Of a DNA stretch of 64,000 bases, positions 11,263 to 27,162 are shown piece after piece. Both the position numbers and the translations under genes were made by a program. Under the pieces are notes generated by a model that had not been told where the DNA came from, ran no database searches, and was given only the letters and a program-made list of their open reading frames with translations. Origin of the DNA: an uncultured Prochlorococcus sp. (GTDB lineage: Bacteria; Cyanobacteriota; Cyanobacteriia; PCC-6307; Cyanobiaceae). Each line of letters starts with the position of its first letter. Position 1 is the first letter of the stretch. The DNA lies in contig CACIWI010000002.1 in NCBI GenBank assembly GCA_902590355.1, positions 25,695-89,694 of the forward strand, in the 5' to 3' direction.

Positions 11263-12132
11263 ATGCTTTGCATTTCTGTAGAAGAATTTTTATTTTGGAA
11301 GAAAAAGCAACTTTCTAAAGGAGGGGATCAACCATCTTTTGCTGTTTTACTTGATTGTATAGGCGGTATATCGTCTAGTGATCTTAACTTGAAAAGTATA
11401 AATCCCAAGGAAGACATATATTTAAAAAATAATTTGGAATTTTTAGAATCTGTTTGGGATGATCATTTACTAAAATCTTGCCCAATTCAGTATCTTTGTG
11501 GAATAACTTTTTGGAGAGATTTAAAATTAAAAGTTACAAACAAAGTACTCATTCCCAGACCAGAAACTGAACTAATAGTTGATATCGTCTTTAATATATT
11601 TCGAAAGAAATCAGAAAAATTATTTTTTGCTGAATTAGGAACTGGATCAGGTGCAATTAGTATTGCGTTGGCATTGGCTTATCCATTTAGCAAAGGAGTG
11701 GCAACTGACATAGATCAAGACGCATTAGAAATTGCCATTAAAAATTTTACAAATTCTTCTAAACAATCAAATTTGAAATTTTATTGTGGAAATTGGTGGT
11801 CCCCTCTTGAAAGTTTTAAAGGAAAATTAGACCTCGCTATTTCAAACCCGCCATATATTCCCAGAGATACTTATGAAAAATTACCCAAAGAAGTTAAGAA
11901 TTTCGAACCTAAAGTCGCTTTACTAGGTGGCGAAGATGGTTTAAAACATATTAGTGAAATAATACGTAAAGCACCATTATTCTTAAAAGAGAATGGTTGG
12001 ATAATTTTAGAGAATCATTTTGATCAAAGTGAAAAAGTAAAACAACTACTTATTAAAAATAAATTTACATCAATAGAAATTGTGAAAGATTTTTCAGGTA
12101 TTGGTAGGTTTACCATTGGAAGATATAAATAA
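11263..12132 (+). CDS. prmC: peptide chain release factor N5-glutamine methyltransferase
   Basis: ELGTGSGAISIALA and NPPYIP motifs. Confidence 0.93.
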   Translation: MLCISVEEFLFWKKKQLSKGGDQPSFAVLLDCIGGISSSDLNLKSINPKEDIYLKNNLEFLESVWDDHLLKSCPIQYLCGITFWRDLKLKVTNKVLIPRPETELIVDIVFNIFRKKSEKLFFAELGTGSGAISIALALAYPFSKGVATDIDQDALEIAIKNFTNSSKQSNLKFYCGNWWSPLESFKGKLDLAISNPPYIPRDTYEKLPKEVKNFEPKVALLGGEDGLKHISEIIRKAPLFLKENGWIILENHFDQSEKVKQLLIKNKFTSIEIVKDFSGIGRFTIGRYK

Positions 12133-12156
12133 ATTAATTATAGGTTCTTGATCTAA

Positions 12157-12738
12157 ATGAATTTAGTAGACTGTAAAACTGCTTGGAGAACCCTTAAAAG
12201 TGGTTTACCTATAATTTTCCCAACGGACACTTTACCTGCAATTGGATGCTTACCAAAATTCTCAAGTATTATTTATGAGTTTAAAAAAAGAGATAAAAAC
12301 AAACCCTTAATTCTTATGGGATCAGAACATAAAAATTTAATTGATTATGTTCACGAATCAGCAAAAGAAGATTACGAAAATTTAGCCTCAAAATATTGGC
12401 CTGGAGCTCTGACAATTGTTATTCCTGCTTCAGCAAAGCAGACTGAACATATTACCAGTAATGATCAGACTATTGGGTTGAGAATTCCAAATTCAAATAT
12501 CGCACAATCTCTTTTGAGAGAAACAGGCCCATTGTTAACTTCAAGTGCAAATATTTCAGGTTTTAAAGGATCAATTACAGCTGAAGGTATTGCTCTAGAC
12601 TTCCCTTCTATAAAAATTTTGGGCCCCATCCCCTGGGGGAAAAGTAGTGGAAAAGCTAGTACTATTATACTTTGGAAGAACAGTGGAAATTGGAAACTGA
12701 TTAGAGAAGGAGAAGTAATAGTTAGGGAATTGTATTAA
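12157..12738 (+). CDS. Sua5/YciO/YrdC family threonylcarbamoyl-AMP synthase
   Basis: FPTDTLPAIGCLP; KRDKNKPLILM; PLLTSSANISG. Confidence 0.9.
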   Translation: MNLVDCKTAWRTLKSGLPIIFPTDTLPAIGCLPKFSSIIYEFKKRDKNKPLILMGSEHKNLIDYVHESAKEDYENLASKYWPGALTIVIPASAKQTEHITSNDQTIGLRIPNSNIAQSLLRETGPLLTSSANISGFKGSITAEGIALDFPSIKILGPIPWGKSSGKASTIILWKNSGNWKLIREGEVIVRELY

Positions 12739-12905
12739 TGTTTTTATTATTATTTTTTGTTTTATTAATTCAATTTTTTACTTATTGGATATTTGAACCC
12801 CTTGCATCTTTTTTAGAGTATGTTCTGGAAATAAGATTTTTTCCTATTGTTGCTCTGATAGGTTTAGTCTTTTTATTTTCAGCAAAGAATATTGAACAGA
12901 ATTAA
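12738..12905 (+). CDS. small membrane protein
   Basis: MFLLLFFVLLIQFFTYWIFEPLASFLEYVLEIRFFPIVALIGLVFLFSAKNIEQN; start overlaps stop of previous gene. Confidence 0.55.
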   Translation: MFLLLFFVLLIQFFTYWIFEPLASFLEYVLEIRFFPIVALIGLVFLFSAKNIEQN

Positions 12906-12916
12906 ATCAATCAAAA

Positions 12917-12988
12917 TGCCGGCTAACAGATTTGAACTGATGACCTTCGCTTTACAAAAGCGCTGCTCTACCGCTGAGCTAAGCCGGC
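12917..12988 (-). tRNA. tRNA-Thr (TGT)
   Basis: GCCGGCTTAGCTCAGCGGTAGAGCAGCGCTTTTGTAAAGCGAAGGTCATCAGTTCAAATCTGTTAGCCGGCA. Confidence 0.94.
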
Positions 12989-13054
12989 AATCTCTTCATC
13001 TTACAATTAGGGAGGGTCAATTATCTGTATTTTTTTAGCTTTTTTTTAAATTTA

Positions 13055-13390
13055 TTACTTTTTGATATCTTTGTTAGCTTTATCAGTTTTATCAGTTTTT
13101 TTGAATTTTATCTCTCCTGAAATAGTTCTTTTGATTGGTAAATTGGCAACTAGTGCAGTCATTCTATCCTCAGTCTCCAAACTTACTGCCACCTCCTCAA
13201 AATCAATTTCAACATATTTAGCAACAACATCAAGGATCTCTTTCCTCATTTTATCTAAAAGATCAGTTGTTAAGGAACTCATATCAACTCTGTCATGAGC
13301 AAGTACAAGTTGTAATCTTTCTCTAGCTGTATTCGCACTAGACGTTTCTCTGCCTAGTAATTTATTTATAAGATCTCTGAGAGTCATCAT
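13055..13390 (-). CDS. minE: cell division topological specificity factor
   Basis: [17 protein letters not shown]; operon with minD, minC. Confidence 0.96.
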   Translation of the reverse strand: MMTLRDLINKLLGRETSSANTARERLQLVLAHDRVDMSSLTTDLLDKMRKEILDVVAKYVEIDFEEVAVSLETEDRMTALVANLPIKRTISGEIKFKKTDKTDKANKDIKK

Positions 13391-13391
13391 T

Positions 13392-14207
13392 TTAAAAAAC
13401 CTTTGTTTGCATTAATCTCATGAATTTATCTTTAAGACTTTTGCCTTCTTTTTTTGGATCGATAATTGGTACATCTTTATTTGTAAGTCTTTGAGAAACA
13501 TTTAAATAACATTTTTTTGCAGGAGATCTACCATCTGAAAGTGTCAGTGGCTCTCCTCTGTTTGTACTTATTATTACCTGTTCATCTTCTAAAACAATCC
13601 CTAATAAAGGCAAAGAAAGGATCCCTTGAACATCTTCGATGGATAACATTTCTTGACTAGCCATCATGTTAGGGCGAACTCTATTGATTACAAGTTGAAT
13701 AGGCTCAATATCTGAAGTATTAAGAATCCCTATTACTCTATCCGCATCCCGCACTGCTGATAATTCCGGGTTCGTTACAACAATAGCTTCTTTACAGGCT
13801 GCAAGAGCATTTTTAAAGCCATCTTCTACACCAGCAGGACAATCTACTAAGACAAAATCAAATTTCTCACTAAGTAGCTCACTAATTTTTTTCATATCTT
13901 CAGGTTTCATCCAATCCAACATCCTTGGGTCTCCAGCAGGTAGAAGTGCGAGATTAGGTTCCTTTTTATGTCTAACCAATGCTTGGTCAAGACGACAATT
14001 TTTGTCTAGAACATCTTGAGCGGTGTAAATGATGCGATTTTCTAATCCTAGAAGAAGATCTAAATTTCTTAAGCCAAAATCAGCATCTAATACAGCAGTT
14101 GTTGCTCCGCTATTAGCAAGTGCTATTCCTAGGTTTGCAGTTAAAGTTGTTTTGCCAACTCCTCCTTTACCTGAACAAATTAATATTGTGCGAGTATTCT
14201 TCCCCAC
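13392..14207 (-). CDS. minD: septum site-determining protein MinD
   Basis: [36 protein letters not shown]. Confidence 0.97.
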   Translation of the reverse strand: MGKNTRTILICSGKGGVGKTTLTANLGIALANSGATTAVLDADFGLRNLDLLLGLENRIIYTAQDVLDKNCRLDQALVRHKKEPNLALLPAGDPRMLDWMKPEDMKKISELLSEKFDFVLVDCPAGVEDGFKNALAACKEAIVVTNPELSAVRDADRVIGILNTSDIEPIQLVINRVRPNMMASQEMLSIEDVQGILSLPLLGIVLEDEQVIISTNRGEPLTLSDGRSPAKKCYLNVSQRLTNKDVPIIDPKKEGKSLKDKFMRLMQTKVF

Positions 14208-14318
14208 GATTTTTAAGATTTTCCAAATAATAAAGCCACTTGCAGAAAGTTAAATATTTTAAAGATTAAGTAATTCTTAAATTTATCTATCTTGAATTAA
14301 TTTATTGCAGATTGTTGA

Positions 14319-14981
14319 TTAATTTTTATTTTCGATTATGTGTGGTTTGATAATTATCGTTTGTTTATCAATTACTGCAATTTCTGGATAATAATTTTTG
14401 GGTTTATCCTTTGGTCCTATAGCTATCACATCTGCAATTCTCAACTGTAAAGGGTTTAGATAAAGTGATGCAATAGATGCATTTTTATTTCCACTTTTAC
14501 CTGCGAATGCGATCCCTAGTAATTTGCCCCAAACATAAATATTTTTCTTAGCGGAAACTATTGCTCCTGGATTAACGTCTCCAATAATGCATAGGTTTCC
14601 ATTTGAAGATATTCTTTCACCGGATCTTACTGTTCCTTTGTGAAGAATATCATTTTTCTTTTTTGAATTTAACGATAGTAACTTTTTTTTAATCTCTTGC
14701 TCTTTAATAAATACTGAATCAATTTTTAAAGACTTCCCACTTAATATTGTATTTCTATTGTTTGAGTAGATGTGCAAAGAACAAACATTAACCTTGTTAA
14801 GGTGGGTTTTTAATTTTGCTAATTGATGAGAACTTATTGACTCGCTAACGGCAAAGATTTTTGCTTCTAAAGGTTCCTTGATGAAAGAAAAACTTTTGAA
14901 AGTTTCATGGATATTATCTAAATCTAATAAAGAAAAAATCTCTAAATTTTCACTTTTAGTATTTTTTAAAACGATTTCCAT
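14319..14981 (-). CDS. minC: septum site-determining protein MinC
   Basis: RSGERISSNGNLCIIGDVNPGAIVSAKKNIYVWGKLLGIAFAG; next to minDE. Confidence 0.92.
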   Translation of the reverse strand: MEIVLKNTKSENLEIFSLLDLDNIHETFKSFSFIKEPLEAKIFAVSESISSHQLAKLKTHLNKVNVCSLHIYSNNRNTILSGKSLKIDSVFIKEQEIKKKLLSLNSKKKNDILHKGTVRSGERISSNGNLCIIGDVNPGAIVSAKKNIYVWGKLLGIAFAGKSGNKNASIASLYLNPLQLRIADVIAIGPKDKPKNYYPEIAVIDKQTIIIKPHIIENKN

Positions 14982-14991
14982 TGAATTAAAT

Positions 14992-16248
14992 CTAGGAATT
15001 GTTTTTTATTAATGAAATTTCATTTTTAATTTCATTTTTGATCATATCTGGGTAAATAATAAAAGAACTTTCCTCAGATCTCATTAAAGTTTTTATTAAT
15101 GCAGAACTATTTTCTAATGCGCTTTGATGAGTGCCGTCCCATATTTTTAGCGCATTATTAGATTCAAAACCTTTAAAAGACTTTTCCTTAATCCCACAAA
15201 ATATTTCTGAATCATAACCATTCTTTTCACATAATTTTGTGGCAAATGCAAGGATTTTTAATCTATTCATCTTACTTAAAAAACTTATGTCTGATGCCTT
15301 TAATAAATCTCTGTCAATAAACATTTTGCATAGTGTAGAAAGTGGCTCAAAAGATTCATCTTTCCATCTAATCAAGTGATAATAAAAAGTTATATCATCA
15401 TTTTTTATGAAATCCTCAAAATCAACCTTTGAAGGTGAAAAAATCCATTTATGTAGAGAATTATCTAACCAAATATTCTTTTCGTAATTATTTTTTATTG
15501 TGTGTAATATTTTTTCTAGAATCCATGTTGATATTTCATTTATCTTGTGATGGTAGATAGTTCTATACATCAAGTTTCTAAGAACAAGGAAATGCTCAAT
15601 AGCGATCACTCCTTTTGGTTTGATTCCAATATTTCCATCAGGTGAAAAGGTAAGAGCTGAAATTATTCTCTCTAAATCTACTAAACCGTAATAAGTACCT
15701 GTGTTGTAACTATCGCGTAAAAGATAATCGAGACGATCGCAATCAATCTCACTACTTATCAATGTTTTTAGAGGTTTTGAAAATAGTTGTTTTGATTGAA
15801 ATAATTCACAAATTTTTCTGGGTAAATCCTTGTCATACTTTTTGAGGATTGAGTTTATTGGAGAATAATTTGTAACTAAGTTTTCAGACCATTGTTCGTG
15901 ATCATGCTCGAATATTGTTTCGCTGGTATGGCTCAAAGGTCCATGACCTAAGTCATGTAGTAGAGCTGCTCCATAAAGAACAAATTTATTTTCACAAAAT
16001 GAAGATTTAATTTCAATTAATCTCTTAAAAATTTTTCTAGCAATATAAAAAACACCAATTGAGTGAGTAAATCTACTCGATTCTGCACCATGAAAAAGTA
16101 ATGATGCCGCTCCAAGTTGTTTTATTCTTCTTAGTCTTTGAAAAGCGACTGTATCAATTAATTCCATAATCATTAATTCTTCTGACTTTCCTGCATCAAA
16201 TACTATTTCTTTATGAATTGGGTCATGAAAAATTCTTTTAATACTCAT
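14992..16248 (-). CDS. HD-domain phosphohydrolase (dGTPase-like)
   Basis: RRIKQLGAASLLFHGAESSRFTHSIGV; AALLHDLGHGPLSHTSE. Confidence 0.9.
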   Translation of the reverse strand: MSIKRIFHDPIHKEIVFDAGKSEELMIMELIDTVAFQRLRRIKQLGAASLLFHGAESSRFTHSIGVFYIARKIFKRLIEIKSSFCENKFVLYGAALLHDLGHGPLSHTSETIFEHDHEQWSENLVTNYSPINSILKKYDKDLPRKICELFQSKQLFSKPLKTLISSEIDCDRLDYLLRDSYNTGTYYGLVDLERIISALTFSPDGNIGIKPKGVIAIEHFLVLRNLMYRTIYHHKINEISTWILEKILHTIKNNYEKNIWLDNSLHKWIFSPSKVDFEDFIKNDDITFYYHLIRWKDESFEPLSTLCKMFIDRDLLKASDISFLSKMNRLKILAFATKLCEKNGYDSEIFCGIKEKSFKGFESNNALKIWDGTHQSALENSSALIKTLMRSEESSFIIYPDMIKNEIKNEISLIKNNS

Positions 16249-16274
16249 AATTTTTAGATTTTTATTTTTAATCT

Positions 16275-17591
16275 TTAGCCATTAAAAGATTTAATTTCTT
16301 CATTGTTTAATTCAATAGTTTGAACTGGAACTTCTTCTTTTTCCAGAAGCGATCCTAAAAATAATTCCGCATTCTTCAACCATTTATCGTCAGTACTTCC
16401 AAAATCAATTGCATCCGGTAGATCAAGTAATTTGTCAGGGGTTATACCTTGGCCTTGAATATTATTACCAATTGGTGTTAAGTAACTAGCCACTGTTATA
16501 GCAATACCACTATCTTCTCCCAAACTTTTTAGGGATTGAATTAAACCTTTACCATAAGTTTGTTCTCCCATAAGAATTGACCTCTCATTATCCTTTAAAG
16601 AACCAGCAAGTATTTCGCTGGCACTTGCAGTGCCTTTATTTACTAAAGTCACCATTGGACCATCAAAAGATGTCTCTTTTTGAGAAATAATTGCATCTTT
16701 GATTCCATTTCTATCTTTTGTCTCGACTACGGGTTTCTCACTCAATAATGAGTCTGCAACTGCAATACCTGAGCTTACTAGTCCCCCTGAATTATTTCTA
16801 AGATCCAAGATTAAGCCCTCAACCTCCTTCTCATTTAACTCTTGAAGAGCCTCTTCAACTTTTTTGGGTACGCTTTCGCTAAATTGAGTTATTCTTAGAT
16901 ATCCTATTGTGTGAGAATCGTCTCTTAATCTTTTTGTTCTAACTGGTCTGAGATCTACCGATCTCCTCTCTAAATCGACTTCCCTAAGTTCTCCTGATTC
17001 CGTAGATAATTCAACTAAAACTTTTGTCCCTGATTCACCTCTTAACTTAGAGGCGGTACTTGCAAGCCCTAATTTTTCTGATGAGATTCCATCCACTGTC
17101 TCGATAACGTCCCCGCTTACTATTCCAGCTTCTTCAGCTGGCGAGCCCCCAAGAGTAGAAATAACTTTAACTTTATTGTTTTCATCTTCACCTAATTGAA
17201 GCCCAACACCATTAATTTCACTCCCAAAATTACTTGATTTTAGTAGCTCATAATCTTTGGGGCGTAAAACTCTCGTGTAGGGATCCTCTAGAGGTTTTAA
17301 CATGTCTTCAATTGCGGAATAAGCCTCTTCACTTGTTTCAATTTGTTTCTGTAACGTTTTTTGTCTAATTCTTTTCCATTGGATTTCATCAAACTTTTCT
17401 GGATCATAAAAACCTTCGTTTACCAAGGTCCAAGCGTCAAGTACTAATTGCCTACTATCACTGAGAGCATCCACTCTTTCAACCAATAAAAGATTGATAG
17501 AAAAAACGATGATCATTGAGGCAGTGATCACAGTTTTGAATGTTAAAAGTTTGTTAAAAGATGAATTCATTGGGTTAAGTGTTAACACCAA
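16275..17591 (-). CDS. ctpA: carboxyl-terminal processing protease (S41, PDZ)
   Basis: [40 protein letters not shown]. Confidence 0.92.
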   Translation of the reverse strand: MVLTLNPMNSSFNKLLTFKTVITASMIIVFSINLLLVERVDALSDSRQLVLDAWTLVNEGFYDPEKFDEIQWKRIRQKTLQKQIETSEEAYSAIEDMLKPLEDPYTRVLRPKDYELLKSSNFGSEINGVGLQLGEDENNKVKVISTLGGSPAEEAGIVSGDVIETVDGISSEKLGLASTASKLRGESGTKVLVELSTESGELREVDLERRSVDLRPVRTKRLRDDSHTIGYLRITQFSESVPKKVEEALQELNEKEVEGLILDLRNNSGGLVSSGIAVADSLLSEKPVVETKDRNGIKDAIISQKETSFDGPMVTLVNKGTASASEILAGSLKDNERSILMGEQTYGKGLIQSLKSLGEDSGIAITVASYLTPIGNNIQGQGITPDKLLDLPDAIDFGSTDDKWLKNAELFLGSLLEKEEVPVQTIELNNEEIKSFNG

Positions 17592-17641
17592 GTATAAGAA
17601 TTTTGAGTAAGCTCTTTATATCAAAGCTAATTTTTTTTTGG

Positions 17642-18298
17642 ATGGCGAATTCTTCATCTGTTTATGACTGGTTTCAAGAAAGACTTGAAATTCAAGACAT
17701 AACTGACGACGTAACTTCCAAGTACGTACCCCCTCACGTAAATATTTTTTATTGTTTAGGTGGCATAACTTTAGTATGCTTCTTAATTCAATTTGCAACA
17801 GGTTTTGCAATGACTTTTTACTATAAGCCAACAGTTACGCAAGCTTATAGCTCAGTAAGTTATTTGATGACTGATGTAAGTTTTGGCTGGTTAATACGTT
17901 CTGTTCATAGATGGAGCGCATCAATGATGGTTTTGATGTTAATCCTTCATGTTTTTAGAGTTTACCTCACCGGTGGTTTCAAAAGGCCTAGAGAATTAAC
18001 TTGGGTAACAGGAGTTGTAATGGCAGTTATAACAGTAGCTTTTGGAGTTACAGGATATTCTTTACCTTGGGATCAAGTAGGTTATTGGGCAGTTAAGATC
18101 GTTTCAGGTGTACCTGCTGCAATTCCAGTAATTGGTGATTTTATGGTCGAACTTCTTAGGGGTGGAGAAAGTGTTGGACAATCAACTCTTACTAGATTTT
18201 ATAGCCTACATACTTTTGTTTTACCCTGGTCATTAGCAGTTTTCATGTTGATGCACTTTTTAATGATTCGTAAACAGGGTATTTCAGGTCCCTTATAA
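17642..18298 (+). CDS. petB: cytochrome b6
   Basis: [36 protein letters not shown]; start moved from ORF start to ATG at 17642. Confidence 0.97.
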   Translation: MANSSSVYDWFQERLEIQDITDDVTSKYVPPHVNIFYCLGGITLVCFLIQFATGFAMTFYYKPTVTQAYSSVSYLMTDVSFGWLIRSVHRWSASMMVLMLILHVFRVYLTGGFKRPRELTWVTGVVMAVITVAFGVTGYSLPWDQVGYWAVKIVSGVPAAIPVIGDFMVELLRGGESVGQSTLTRFYSLHTFVLPWSLAVFMLMHFLMIRKQGISGPL

Positions 18299-18332
18299 AC
18301 TTTTATACTTAAACCATTATTAAGACTCCCTC

Positions 18333-18815
18333 ATGTCTACGTTAAAAAAACCAGATTTATCTGATCCAAAATTAAGAGCAAAACTAGCCAAAGGTATGGG
18401 CCATAATTATTATGGAGAGCCAGCTTGGCCTAATGATTTACTATATATATTCCCAGTAGTTATTTTAGGTACTATAGCGTGCGTAGTTGGACTTGCAGTT
18501 CTTGATCCCGCAATGCTTGGAGATAAGGCAAATCCATTCGCAACCCCTTTAGAAATTCTCCCAGAATGGTACTTATACCCAGTTTTCCAAATACTTAGGG
18601 TAGTTCCTAATAAACTTTTGGGTATCGCACTTCAAACATTAATTCCACTTGGATTAATGATTTTACCCTTTATCGAAAACGTTAACAAATTTTCAAATCC
18701 ATTTAGAAGACCGATAGCAATGTCTGTTTTCTTGTTTGGAACTTTTCTAACAATATATCTCGGTATTGGAGCATGTTTGCCAATTGATAAATCACTAACT
18801 TTAGGTCTGTTTTAG
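18333..18815 (+). CDS. petD: cytochrome b6-f subunit IV
   Basis: [38 protein letters not shown]. Confidence 0.97.
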
Positions 18816-18817
18816 TC

Positions 18818-20257
18818 CTAAATTTTAAACATATCAAGATCGTTATTCTCATTTCTTAAGAAATGATTCATCAATAAAAATCCAACAATTGTCCAAGTTT
18901 GATAAGTTCTCGATTGTTGCCCAACCCAAGTACCTGTTGGACCATCAAAATATTCTGCCCACTCTTGCTTAGGCAATTGATTAAGTTGACACCAATATGA
19001 TTCTTCTATTAAAGATTTCATCTCTTCCATGAGAATTACATCATCAGAACCATAATTGTTTTGATGTAATAGAACGGCAGCACCAAAAAACCAAAGTAAA
19101 CTTGGCCAATGACCGCCGTTATGGTAACTCCAAGGCCAATTCTTTGGATCCGATCCAGTTTTATTTTGCCACTCTTCGACATCCATATGAGGATGACAAA
19201 TTCTCATAGGCATTTGAGCCATCAAATGCTGTCTGTTATGTAAAACTAATCTAAATAAAGCTCTTTGTTCTTCAGCAGGGAGTACCCCGAACATACAAGC
19301 TAAAGAATTACCTAAACTGTAAAATCGAAAGTCTGGCCTTCCTGTCCTAATATTTCCAATTAAGTAACCTCCTCTATTCTCCAACCAATCTTGTAGCCAT
19401 GAGGGAACAACTTGAGGTTGAACATTAAATTCATTAAAATGTTGATCTTCCCCATATTGCTCAGTTGGCCTTCTTCTTAAAATTTGCATTGTTTGGCTTG
19501 TAACCCAATAATGTTTTAAAAGAAAACTTCCTAAATCCTTAACCCATTGATTCGTAAGAATAAGTCTTTGATCTAAAAGTCTACTAACGTGATCTGCTCT
19601 ACTTAATTCCATTAAATTTATACAACTTCTTAAACATCCATGAAGTAAAACTTCAACTTCTAAGGGTGCTCCCCATACATCCATAGGTCTATCAATCATA
19701 AACGCGCAATCTGGAACAAAAAGTACTGGAGTACCCTCAAATGTTGGATGTAGAACAAGATCTAGTAGAAGTTGAATACCTCTTTGAACACTTTGACTTT
19801 TTCCGAAGGCATAATCACCGCTCTTGTTGACATAATACCAACATAAAATGGGCCACCATAAACTTGCATCAGCTGAAGTAATTCTCCCTATTGATCTCTG
19901 ACCATAGTCGCCAATGAGCTTTCCATTCTCTTCAATGAAACTAGTAGGAAATACCCCACGTGTTTGGTAATTAGTGCTTTGTAACTGAAGACATACGTTT
20001 AGGAACTTTTTGACAATTTCGTATCGCTTTTGCGTTATGAGGTAAATCATTACAGGAACGTTGTCTCTTAAAAATATTTCTCCATAATTTAATTTTTTAT
20101 TTTTTGTTGGATGTTCTAGTGCAGCAACGCTTCCTACTAACTCGCCTGAGATCTCAACCAAAGTCTTTTCGAAGTGTTTTTTTGCATTTGTTACAATTTT
20201 CTCTTCATCGGAACTTGGTCTTACTCTTAAATTTTTTTGACTAAATCTTTCTGCCAT
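18818..20257 (-). CDS. neutral/alkaline invertase-like glycoside hydrolase (GH100 type)
   Basis: NYGEIFLRDNVPVMIYL; CHPHMDVEEWQNKTGSDPKNWPWSYHNGGHWPSLLWFF. Confidence 0.88.
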   Translation of the reverse strand: MAERFSQKNLRVRPSSDEEKIVTNAKKHFEKTLVEISGELVGSVAALEHPTKNKKLNYGEIFLRDNVPVMIYLITQKRYEIVKKFLNVCLQLQSTNYQTRGVFPTSFIEENGKLIGDYGQRSIGRITSADASLWWPILCWYYVNKSGDYAFGKSQSVQRGIQLLLDLVLHPTFEGTPVLFVPDCAFMIDRPMDVWGAPLEVEVLLHGCLRSCINLMELSRADHVSRLLDQRLILTNQWVKDLGSFLLKHYWVTSQTMQILRRRPTEQYGEDQHFNEFNVQPQVVPSWLQDWLENRGGYLIGNIRTGRPDFRFYSLGNSLACMFGVLPAEEQRALFRLVLHNRQHLMAQMPMRICHPHMDVEEWQNKTGSDPKNWPWSYHNGGHWPSLLWFFGAAVLLHQNNYGSDDVILMEEMKSLIEESYWCQLNQLPKQEWAEYFDGPTGTWVGQQSRTYQTWTIVGFLLMNHFLRNENNDLDMFKI

Positions 20258-20861
20258 TTCATTTATATCCCTTTATTTAAGGCTAGTTGTTTAAAGAGAC
20301 TTTGAACAAATAAAAAATTAATAAAAAATTTTTGTATAAAAGGTTGCACAATTACTGTGGGATGGTTTAATATTTTCTTCTGGGCAGAAATATACTTTTT
20401 GCATTATTCAATCATTTACCTCAAATTTTATTTTTGGTAAATTTATGAATTCTCTAGAGATTTGATTTCTATCTTAATTTCTAGCCAGGTGAAGGGTTTT
20501 CCCTTCGAATGAGTTATCCACTTGTTGTTTAACTCTGCACCTAGAAAATTTAAAAACTTAGGAACTGATGCTTTTATTGCGTCAAGAATAACTAAAATTC
20601 TTTTTTGTTATCTCAAGATGTATAAGCAATAAAGGTGTGAGGTCCCGTCAAGAATATATAAAATGTCATCAATTGCTAACTTTTAGCTTTGATGCAAACG
20701 GATCTGAGATCTTGGAAAGTCACTTTGGATTTTTTTCTAATGTGCACTCAATGTAATCCTTAAAAATTTAAGGAGGCTGAAACTAAATACATAAAACAGA
20801 AGTTTTTATTTGGATAAGGCAATTCAATTTGAGTAGATTTATCTACAAAAGGATTTGAACA

Positions 20862-22346
<1,485 letters not shown>

Positions 22347-22470
22347 AGGGAGACAACAAAATGTTTAATATTATTATTTTGTCACCTTAGGTCGATCGGT
22401 ATCTCACGTTTTTAATTTATTAAGAATTTCATTTCCTAAGTTTTTCTAGGTCACACCCATTATATTTCCT

Positions 22471-22544
<74 letters not shown>

Positions 22545-22556
22545 TATCTCTATGTT

Positions 22557-22629
22557 GGGGGTATAGCTCAGTTGGTAGAGCGCCTGCTTTGCAAGCAGGA
22601 TGTCAGCGGTTCGAGTCCGCTTACCTCCA
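22557..22629 (+). tRNA. tRNA-Ala (TGC)
   Basis: GGGGGTATAGCTCAGTTGGTAGAGCGCCTGCTTTGCAAGCAGGATGTCAGCGGTTCGAGTCCGCTTACCTCCA. Confidence 0.97.
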
Positions 22630-22887
22630 CTGATTACCACCTCTCCCATAATTATGTAGAAAGGAAATGTTTTGAGTGTGATCAAATTCTGAACGAATCT
22701 AGCTTCCTAATGTAATCATTAAGATGCTGGACTCATTGAATTATTTTCATTGTTTTCAGAGAACCTTGACAACTGCATAGATTATTTTTTTAAAGACAAT
22801 AAGCATCTTTAATGATGCAGATTTATTATTTGTGCGAATGCATTAATAACAATTCTATTAAGCTGATGCTTCAATTTTGAAGTTATT

Positions 22888-25763
<2,876 letters not shown>

Positions 25764-25828
25764 ATAAACTTAATTTATTGTTTTTTTAATTTTTATAATT
25801 TTCTATGCAGTTCTCAAGGTTCAAACTA

Positions 25829-25946
25829 TCCTGGTGTTCATGGCGATGTGGAACCACTCCGATCCATCTCGAACTCGGTTGTGAAACGCATCAGCGGCGA
25901 AAATATTTAGGGGGTAGCCCCTTGAGAAAATAGCTCAATGCCAGGT
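25829..25946 (+). rRNA. rrf: 5S ribosomal RNA
   Basis: TCCTGGTGTTCATGGCGATGTGGAACCACTCCGATCCATCTCGAACTCGG...CAATGCCAGG. Confidence 0.96.
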
Positions 25947-25956
25947 AAAAATATTT

Positions 25957-25992
25957 AAAAGGGTTTACTCTTTTTGAGTAACCCCTTTTTTA
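25957..25992 (+). terminator. rRNA operon Rho-independent terminator
   Basis: AAAAGGGTTTACTCtttttGAGTAACCCCTTTTTT. Confidence 0.85.
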
Positions 25993-26868
25993 TTTTTGGC
26001 ATCTAGGACACCAATGGGTACTTCTTCCAGTAATTTTTTGTCTTTCAATTAAATTTCCACATTTACGACATTCTTTACCAGTTCTCCTATAGACATTTGT
26101 CTGTAAACCAAAATTCCCATTCTCTCCTTCCAAGTCCCTAAAATCGCTAAATGTAGTACCTCCAGAACCTATACTTTTTTTTAATACAGTCACGATTGAT
26201 TCTTTGAGCTTGATTAACTCATTATTTTTTATTGTTTGAGCTTCTCTAAAAGGTGAGATTCCAGCAGAGTATAAACTTTCATCAGCATAAATATTACCTA
26301 TGCCAGCCACGATTGTTTGATCTAATAAAATAGCTTTTATAGATTTTGTTCTTTTTGAAATAACTTTCTTAAGGTAATTTGCGTCAAAGTCTTTAGAAAA
26401 TGGCTCTGGTCCTAATGAACCTAATCCTTTAATAATTTTGTTAAGCGATAGGTCTTTATTAATCCACCACATTTGACCAAAACTTCTTACGTCAATGTAC
26501 CTAAGCTCATTATTATTTTTATCGAAAAATCTTATTCTTGTATGTTTACAAGGATGACTTGAGTTTTCAATAAATTTAAAATATCCAGTCATTCTTAGAT
26601 GAACTACAAGAAACCCGTTATATTGTGAATTTTCTAGAGGTAATTGAGTATTCTCATTTTGAACTTCTTTTAATTGAGCTATTAAATATTTTCCTCTTCT
26701 ATCCCATTTATGAATAAGTGAGTTCTGAAGTCCTTTAATAAATTCATCTTTGTTTTTTGGGAATGCAACAGTTGAATCCCTACATACTTCTACTTTTTTA
26801 ATAATAAAGTTATCAAGTTTTTTCTCTAAACCTCTGCGAACAGTTTCTACTTCAGGTAATTCAGGCAA
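25990..26868 (-). CDS. mutM: formamidopyrimidine-DNA glycosylase
   Basis: [18 protein letters not shown]; zinc finger [25 protein letters not shown]. Confidence 0.97.
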   Translation of the reverse strand: MPELPEVETVRRGLEKKLDNFIIKKVEVCRDSTVAFPKNKDEFIKGLQNSLIHKWDRRGKYLIAQLKEVQNENTQLPLENSQYNGFLVVHLRMTGYFKFIENSSHPCKHTRIRFFDKNNNELRYIDVRSFGQMWWINKDLSLNKIIKGLGSLGPEPFSKDFDANYLKKVISKRTKSIKAILLDQTIVAGIGNIYADESLYSAGISPFREAQTIKNNELIKLKESIVTVLKKSIGSGGTTFSDFRDLEGENGNFGLQTNVYRRTGKECRKCGNLIERQKITGRSTHWCPRCQK

Positions 26869-26872
26869 TTAT

Positions 26873-27082
26873 TTAAGCTTTCTCTAATTCACTTTCTGCG
26901 AAATTATTAGTATTAGCTCCACCATCTGTCCCGCTTATACCAGCGTAATTTACTTTATCAAATCTAACTACACAATTATATTTAATACCTGAGGTATCAA
27001 CTGAAGCAACTTTACCTATTTCATTGTACCAATATGATTCTGGTCTTTTTACTCTTACGAGATCTCCTCTAGAAATTGCCAT
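26873..27082 (-). CDS. psaE: photosystem I subunit IV
   Basis: [48 protein letters not shown]. Confidence 0.96.
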   Translation of the reverse strand: MAISRGDLVRVKRPESYWYNEIGKVASVDTSGIKYNCVVRFDKVNYAGISGTDGGANTNNFAESELEKA

Positions 27083-27162
27083 TACTATTAATTTAACTTT
27101 TTGTAGAATAACTCATCATTAATATTCTTAGACAAATTATTCACACATATTAATTAAAAGTT

